DNA of 11,271 nt, from positions 1 through 11,271 of the forward strand of contig JAUXGF010000035.1 in NCBI GenBank assembly GCA_030622395.1, read 5' to 3'. This DNA comes from Calditrichaceae bacterium (GTDB taxonomy: Bacteria > Calditrichota > Calditrichia > Calditrichales > Calditrichaceae). Made by a program: the position numbers and the translations under genes. Below the pieces are notes generated by a model. It searched no databases, had not been told where the DNA came from, and saw nothing but the letters and a program-made list of their open reading frames with translations. This document shows, one piece after another, positions 6,991-11,271 of the stretch. Position 1 is the stretch's first letter. Every line of letters begins with the position of its first letter.

Positions 6991-8472
6991 ATGGATCATT
7001 ATGGTTTCTGGTCGCTCTTACCTCCCTTGCTGGCTATCATATTAGCTATTAAAACAAGACAGGTATTTATTTCACTATTATTCGGCATTTGGATTGGCTG
7101 GGTTATTTTAAATGACTGGAACCCGTTTTATGGAGCTCTGGCTGCTATCCAGGCGCTGGTTGATGTGTTCAAAGACGCAGGGAATACCAGAACTATTATG
7201 TTCAGCGCTTTAGTGGGCGCGCTGATCGCCTTTGTTCAGCGTTCCGGAGGAGTAGAGGGTTTTATCAATTACATCAATCGTTTCCTTAAATACGTAGAGT
7301 CGCGTAAAAAGGGAAACAGCCGACGCGTCGTCCAGATTTTAGCCTGCCTTACGGGATTTCTTATTTTTGTCGAATCGAGTATCAGCGTTCTCGCCGTAGG
7401 TTCTATTTTCCGCCCGGTTTTTGACCGTCTTAAAATCCCGCGCGAAAAATTAGCTTATATCGCTGATTCTGTGTCGGCGCCTATTTGTATTTTAATTCCC
7501 CTTAACGCCTGGGGAGCTTATGTTATGGGTTTACTCATGGCGCAGGGATTGAGCGATCCATTAAAGATTATGATAAAAGCTTATCCTTTAAACTTTTATC
7601 CCCTGTTAGCTATACTCGTTGTTATATTAGTTATTTTATTGCAGAAAGATATTGGACCAATGCGCAAGGCTGAACGGCGGGCAGTAGAAGAAGGCAAAGT
7701 AATCGCCGATGACGCCACTCCTATGATTTCCGATGAGATTATCTCTTTAGATAAGAAAACCGGTTTAACGGCAAAAGCTAAAAATATGATTATCCCAATT
7801 CTCACAATGATTTTAATGATGCCTGTCGGTTTAATATACTCCGGCTGGAGTCAAGTGAAGAACATAGATTCACTTTCTTTCGGGACTGCGCTTTTTAAAG
7901 CTATTGGGTGCGGATCCGGCTCTACGGCGGTCCTTTGGGCTGTGTTGAGTTCGCTTCTTGTTGCCGGAGTTCTTTACCGTTCACAAAAATTATTTAAATT
8001 ACCGGAACTTATCAATTTAACATTTAAAGGCGTCGGGGGGCTCATTCCACTTGCTTTGCTGATGATGTTAGCCTTTGCTATCGGGAAAGTCTGCCGCGAC
8101 TTAGGAACCGGAATTTATGTCGCAGAGGTTTCCAAACAATGGTTAAGCCCGGATTTTGTTCCGGTTATAGTTTTTCTGGTAAGCTGTTTCATTGCTTTTT
8201 CCACAGGTACATCCTGGGGCGCTTTTGCTATTATGATAGCTATCGCGATACCTATGGCAAAAACAATGGATGTTGATATTCCGCTAACTGTAGCCGCGGT
8301 TTTAGGGGGCGGTGTTTTTGGGGATCACTGCTCGCCAATATCCGATACTACTATTATATCGTCAATGGCTTCTGCCAGCGACCATATCGATCATGTAAAG
8401 ACGCAGTTGCCGTACGCTTTAATTTCCGGAAGTATTGCCGCACTTTTTTATCTAATTGCCGGGATGTTTTAA
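6991..8472 (+). CDS. nhaC: NhaC-family Na+/H+ antiporter
   Basis: A 493-residue inner-membrane protein of the NhaC family (ion-transporter superfamily), with about a dozen hydrophobic segments. These antiporters use the proton gradient to expel Na+; some relatives exchange H+/malate for Na+/lactate. Family signatures are present: ADSVSAPI (159-166), STGTSWG (404-410), GGGVFGDHCSPISDTTIISS (439-458), with charged residues D445 and D452 inside the membrane region, and DHIDHVKTQLPYAL near the C-terminus. A polar cytoplasmic stretch (about 219-265) splits the two hydrophobic halves. The ATG is the first possible start after an in-frame stop at 6979-6981. It has no clear Shine-Dalgarno sequence, unlike maeB and the cytochrome gene. 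A peptidase gene follows 22 bases after its stop. Family membership is firm; the exact ions or acids moved are not decided by sequence, so the symbol is by family only. Confidence 0.9.
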   Translation: MDHYGFWSLLPPLLAIILAIKTRQVFISLLFGIWIGWVILNDWNPFYGALAAIQALVDVFKDAGNTRTIMFSALVGALIAFVQRSGGVEGFINYINRFLKYVESRKKGNSRRVVQILACLTGFLIFVESSISVLAVGSIFRPVFDRLKIPREKLAYIADSVSAPICILIPLNAWGAYVMGLLMAQGLSDPLKIMIKAYPLNFYPLLAILVVILVILLQKDIGPMRKAERRAVEEGKVIADDATPMISDEIISLDKKTGLTAKAKNMIIPILTMILMMPVGLIYSGWSQVKNIDSLSFGTALFKAIGCGSGSTAVLWAVLSSLLVAGVLYRSQKLFKLPELINLTFKGVGGLIPLALLMMLAFAIGKVCRDLGTGIYVAEVSKQWLSPDFVPVIVFLVSCFIAFSTGTSWGAFAIMIAIAIPMAKTMDVDIPLTVAAVLGGGVFGDHCSPISDTTIISSMASASDHIDHVKTQLPYALISGSIAALFYLIAGMF

Positions 8473-8494
8473 TCTCATTGGTGAAATTAAACAA

Positions 8495-9121
8495 ATGCTA
8501 AAATTATATTTTGTAACTCTTTTTATTACCCTGTTTTTTACAAATTCAGGCTGCTGCCAAAAGGTTGAATGTTTTTTACCGGCAGCCTATAAAAATCGCA
8601 CTACTGTTGATTCCCTAAAATTGACCTCTATCGGACATTTTGGGCAGGCAAGAAAGGCGAGACCTAATATTCCCGCTCATCTTCATACCGGCATTGATAT
8701 TAAGCGTCCAAACAATAACTATAAAAATGAGCTCATCTTTCCTGTTGCCGGAGGTAAGGTAATCAGTATAAGAGATGACGGGCCTTATGCGCAAATAATT
8801 ATTGAACATCAATTAGAAAGCGGTAAATATTTTTGGACGGTTTATGAACATGTTTCAGGAATCCGCGCCGATATCGGTGAGCAGGTAAATCCATTTAAAC
8901 CTATAGCCAGATTTATGAATAAAGATGAATTAAATAATTACGGCTGGCAATTCGATCATTTGCATTTTGAGATTTTAAAGAAACGACCGCGCCCTTTGAA
9001 ACCGACTTCAAAATTGCCTTACCGTTTATTTGTTACATATAGTCTTAAGTGTTCTACTAAGTCAGATCTTAATAATTATTATTTTGATCCAATAGATTTC
9101 ATTTTTAAATTTACAAATTAA
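8495..9121 (+). CDS. Exported M23 (LytM-type) metallopeptidase
   Basis: The chosen ATG gives 208 residues; a frame-open ATG at 8456 would overlap the antiporter end and put 13 odd residues before the signal peptide. GGTGA lies ten bases before the chosen start. Residues 1-19 are a hydrophobic export signal ending NSGCC; C20 could be a lipoprotein cysteine, though the residue before SGC (Asn) is unusual, so simple secretion is also possible. The peptidase domain covers about 45-165. Zinc ligands H64 and D68 (HTGID) and H157 (HLH) are present, as are the active-site histidines H119 (YEHV) and H155. M23 enzymes cut cross-links or glycyl bonds in peptidoglycan, or lose activity and regulate amidases. 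With all catalytic residues kept, an active enzyme is likely. It is probably co-transcribed with the antiporter. The C-terminal 45 residues are unassigned. Confidence 0.88.
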   Translation: MLKLYFVTLFITLFFTNSGCCQKVECFLPAAYKNRTTVDSLKLTSIGHFGQARKARPNIPAHLHTGIDIKRPNNNYKNELIFPVAGGKVISIRDDGPYAQIIIEHQLESGKYFWTVYEHVSGIRADIGEQVNPFKPIARFMNKDELNNYGWQFDHLHFEILKKRPRPLKPTSKLPYRLFVTYSLKCSTKSDLNNYYFDPIDFIFKFTN

Positions 9122-9353
9122 GAATAGAGAGATAAGGAACATAGCTATACAAATTGATTAATGAAAATGATACTTGTTGGAGCGGAGCGTAAATCCAGAT
9201 TTTGCGGGGATGATCATGTTTCTTTGTCCAGTATCCAGCATCTATTTTAATAATACATTTCCCGATATGTCGGGGCTGGATAATAATATCTAATTTCATC
9301 CCTTCTCAGAGAATCCCAATGACCCGGATTTAACTTGACACGATGATGCTCTG
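9122..9353. other. Gene-free spacer with dispersed-repeat-like pieces
   Basis: It lies between the convergent peptidase and WG-repeat genes. No clear terminator is seen for either. It contains a small hairpin (CCCGA/TCGGG, 9261-9274) and a GTCCAGTATCCAGCATC segment (9227-9243) that looks like a low-complexity intergenic repeat. A 62-codon open frame here has no support. On the minus strand it is also where the missing remainder of the WG cassette's attC would be expected. Confidence 0.5.
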
Positions 9354-9363
9354 GTTAGGTTGC
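9353..9363 (-). repeat. Probable attC left-end (R'') remnant of the WG cassette
   Basis: On the minus strand, 12 bases after the WG-gene stop, is GCAACCTAACC, containing ACCTAAC, a match to the attC R'' consensus RYYYAAC. It is exactly complementary to GGTTAGGTTGC at the other end of the same cassette (10403 to 10393), as expected when a cassette's two ends formed one attC in its circular form. A GTTAAAT (9334-9328) matches GTTRRRY but lies too close (33 bases overall, no L-box stem) for a normal site, so the site appears truncated. Confidence 0.55.
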
Positions 9364-9374
9364 ACCACTTTTTA

Positions 9375-10355
9375 TTAATCAAAATTTAAATCATGTGTTG
9401 ATTTCCATACAAATACACCAGATTTATTTATATATCCCCAATTTTCCCCTGAGTATGCAATTGTCAAACCATTATTAAAATCACCGGCATCATCAAATAT
9501 TGGTTTAATTACAAAACAACCTTTTTTATTAATAAAGCCATACTTATTATCTATATTAACACTAGCTAACCCTTCAGAAAAATCATTTGCAAAATCGAAG
9601 GATGGTTCTATTACAATTTTACCGGTTTTATTAATGTAACCATATTTTCCTGATATTAAAACAGCAGCTAAACCATTACTAAAAGATGAAACGGATTGAT
9701 ATATGGGGTGTATTACTAAATTCCCAGATGTATCAATAAATCCATATTTATTTTTAATTTTCACACTGGCTAATCCTTCAGAAAAATCTTCTGCATAGTC
9801 AAATATTGGGTCAATTATAATTTCACCATCACTATTATAAAATCCATATTTTTTATTAATTTTTACCTTCCCACGTCCATCAATAAAATAAGAGACATAA
9901 TCATAAATTGGTTTCAGTATATATTCACCGGAATGGTTAATTGCACCATATCTATTTTTTATTCTGATAGACGCAATTCCTTCCGAAAACAATTCTGCAG
10001 AATTAAAAATAGGATCTATGACAAAACTATCCGTTGTATCAATGTAACCAAATATTGATCCATCAAGCGAGGCAGCGGCTAATCCTTCTGAAAAATTCCA
10101 AGCTTTAATAAATCTTGGTGGAATTACATAATTACCATTTATATCTAGATAACCAGCTTTTCCGTTTTTATAGACAACAGCCTTATCTTCAAAATACATT
10201 AAAACAAAATCAAATTCGGGATTAATTACAATTGAACCATTTTTATTAATAAATCCATATTTATCATTCAGTGAAATAACATATAAATTTGAATCTGAAA
10301 TCTGAGCAGAAACTATAAAAATAGTTAAAAATATATTAAGTAGAAAAGACTTCAT
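9375..10355 (-). CDS. Exported WG-repeat protein, probable integron cassette gene
   Basis: A 326-residue protein with a Sec signal peptide (likely cleavage after A17, VSA before Q18). The rest is built almost entirely of about nine WG/KWG-type repeats of roughly 34 residues, from Y33 to the C-terminus. Typical units read YGFIN..G..VI.P.FD, then a ..DFSEGLA.V linker; the last ends at WGYINKSGVFVW. Such repeats form beta-rich, probably binding, surfaces; no catalytic motif is visible and no function is assigned. The start is supported by AAGG about five bases before the ATG. The gene starts about 45 bases after an attC boundary and ends 14 bases before an R''-like heptamer, the tight packing of integron cassettes. 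Its base composition is more AT-rich than the ptb, maeB and antiporter genes. Export of the product from a cassette suggests a surface or periplasmic role, which is inference. Confidence 0.85.
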   Translation of the reverse strand: MKSFLLNIFLTIFIVSAQISDSNLYVISLNDKYGFINKNGSIVINPEFDFVLMYFEDKAVVYKNGKAGYLDINGNYVIPPRFIKAWNFSEGLAAASLDGSIFGYIDTTDSFVIDPIFNSAELFSEGIASIRIKNRYGAINHSGEYILKPIYDYVSYFIDGRGKVKINKKYGFYNSDGEIIIDPIFDYAEDFSEGLASVKIKNKYGFIDTSGNLVIHPIYQSVSSFSNGLAAVLISGKYGYINKTGKIVIEPSFDFANDFSEGLASVNIDNKYGFINKKGCFVIKPIFDDAGDFNNGLTIAYSGENWGYINKSGVFVWKSTHDLNFD

Positions 10356-10395
10356 ATATACCTTACCTTCTGAAATTTATAACAATAACTTGGCA

Positions 10396-10524
10396 ACCTA
10401 ACCTGCGATAACCCGCCTAAAACCAAGCGGCCAGTACCTTCACTAAACTAATTCATTTGAACGGTTTAACAAAATTGGAATTGGAAACTGCGTGTTTTGG
10501 GTCGGGTTGATTGTAATGTTAGGC
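10396..10524 (-). other. attC-like integron recombination site (129 bases)
   Basis: Read on the minus strand it starts with R'' GCCTAAC (10524-10518), a match to RYYYAAC, and ends with R' GTTAGGT (10402-10396), a match to GTTRRRY. These pair over six bases. Next inward are unpaired spacers of 9 and 7 bases. Then comes an L-box stem: plus-strand 10410-10423 pairs with 10494-10508 over 14 bp (one G-T pair) with a single extrahelical base, T10502. The remaining 70 bases form a variable terminal loop. R box, unpaired spacer, L box with extrahelical base and terminal loop are the defining parts of a folded attC. It begins 26 bases after the stop of the nuclease gene and is oriented with it. The crossover point would be between G10402 and T10401. 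Confidence 0.8.
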
Positions 10525-10550
10525 AGTCCTTTATTAAACTAATGACTACT

Positions 10551-11105
10551 TTATGAGACACTACTACCTAACTCACCTTCAATTATATAAAAGATATCAT
10601 CATAATCAGAAATGTAGTTTTGATTTGTTAATGATTTTTCAGCTTCAATTAGCTCATAATTTTTATATTCATTTTCCCTTTGATAGAGCATATGTTTGAC
10701 TTGGTCATTTGGCATTACGCGGATAATCCAGATGCCTCTGGACTTTGCATAATTAAATGCTGACGATTGTAATGAATTTGTTGTAATAAACACACCTTTT
10801 ACATTTTGCCCAGCAATTTGATTAATTTTAGAAACAAATTCTTCCAACTCACTTACTTCGATTGGTTTAGAATAATCTTTACATTCAACTACTAATAATA
10901 ATGAATAATTCAGAGCATTAGGCAACCAAACTTCAATTGATATATCTATAATTATATTTTGATTTCTATCAATAGAGAAATATGCCTTTTTATAATAAAT
11001 TTTTGCATACTTTGAGTTAATTGGAAGCTCTTGTCTTTTAATTAACTTCGAAAGTAAATCCATTGCCCTACTTTCAAATTCAGAACCTTTTTTGGTTGTA
11101 TTCAT
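10551..11105 (-). CDS. Mrr-like PD-(D/E)XK nuclease, probable integron cassette gene
   Basis: A 184-residue protein with the restriction-endonuclease-like fold of the Mrr catalytic domain family. Visible elements are an N-terminal helix with KKGSEFE (5-11), D54 in IIIDISIE as the likely metal-binding aspartate, the E-x-K pair E74/K76 in VVECKDYSKPI, then a helix VSELEEFVSKINQIAG and a GVFITTNSLQSSAFNYAKSRGIWII segment (104-128), the usual Mrr tail of the fold. This family cuts DNA, often modified or foreign DNA. No DNA-binding winged-helix domain or methyltransferase accompanies it, so the target is unknown. The last 55 residues are unassigned. There is no strong ribosome site before the ATG. 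It is followed within 26 bases by an attC-like site in the same orientation, so it is read as cassette cargo. Confidence 0.8.
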   Translation of the reverse strand: MNTTKKGSEFESRAMDLLSKLIKRQELPINSKYAKIYYKKAYFSIDRNQNIIIDISIEVWLPNALNYSLLLVVECKDYSKPIEVSELEEFVSKINQIAGQNVKGVFITTNSLQSSAFNYAKSRGIWIIRVMPNDQVKHMLYQRENEYKNYELIEAEKSLTNQNYISDYDDIFYIIEGELGSSVS

Positions 11106-11271
11106 AATGATCTTATTCTTTTAGATATCATATTACTCAAGTTTCGCGGTTAATAATTAAAATATTTGCGACTAAAATAAGCCGTTTTTAACGTGTATAC
11201 TTGTAAATATTTCAATATAATCTAAGATTCTAAAGATATTTTCAAAAAAACGACTTTTGGGGATAGGCCCA
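11106..11271. other. Upstream region of the nuclease gene, nothing recognised
   Basis: AT-rich, with no convincing gene, promoter or attC R box. On the minus strand ACGTTAAAA (about 11194-11186) approaches GTTRRRY but lacks the final pyrimidine, and it does not complement the nuclease cassette's own R'' flank. The 5' cassette boundary therefore probably lies beyond the window. Confidence 0.4.

Noticed and set aside
6851-7045. A 64-codon plus-strand frame across the antiporter start
   Set aside because: It overlaps the NhaC gene in another frame and passes through a hairpin and probable promoter; composition is not protein-like.
9111-9299. A 62-codon minus-strand open frame between the peptidase and WG genes
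   Set aside because: It runs through a repeat-like segment, has no recognisable motif, overlaps the end of the peptidase gene, and falls where a decayed attC is expected.

Overview
The window looks like a piece of an AT-rich bacterial chromosome, probably from an anaerobic or facultative member of the Bacteroidota/Chlorobiota/Ignavibacteriota (FCB) neighbourhood. The reasons are a Ptb-Buk pair, a MaeB-type malic enzyme, a small multiheme cytochrome c, an exported WG-repeat protein, and signal peptides that appear to end in Ala just before Gln. No rRNA or tRNA is present, so this placement is an inference.

Left part (about 1-5400, all minus strand): a compact operon ptb > buk > OsmC-family gene, read from 2620 down to 166. 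Upstream of it, after a 515-base spacer, lies a full-length maeB (malic domain plus phosphotransacetylase-like domain). Ptb and Buk convert an acyl-CoA such as butyryl-CoA or a branched-chain acyl-CoA to acyl-phosphate and then to the free acid plus ATP. MaeB makes pyruvate and NADPH from malate. The spacer holds a MITE-like element with terminal inverted repeats, a strong central stem and an immediate 8-bp direct duplication (2796-2939), plus a separate near-perfect palindrome beside the maeB stop.

Middle (5389-6990): an 833-base gene-free stretch between the divergent maeB and cytochrome genes. It has three copies of CTTTCATATAAA separated by two different hairpin-forming segments, followed by AT-rich candidate promoters. 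A four-heme exported cytochrome of the c554 type follows, ending at a textbook intrinsic terminator. A hairpin overlaps a candidate promoter in front of the next gene.

Right-centre (6991-9121, plus strand): an NhaC-family Na+/H+ (or Na+/organic acid) antiporter and, 22 bases later, an exported M23 (LytM) peptidase with all zinc ligands.

Right end (9354-11271, minus strand): the most interesting part. Two AT-rich minus-strand genes, a PD-(D/E)XK Mrr-like nuclease and an exported WG-repeat protein, are separated by a 129-base sequence with the architecture of an integron attC site. It has an R box GCCTAAC/GTTAGGT, an unpaired central spacer, a 14-bp L-box stem with one extrahelical base, and a variable terminal loop. 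The WG gene is bracketed by complementary 11-mers exactly where cassette ends are expected, but its own attC looks truncated. No integrase gene is in the window, so this is either the distal end of an integron array or an integrase-less attC cluster.
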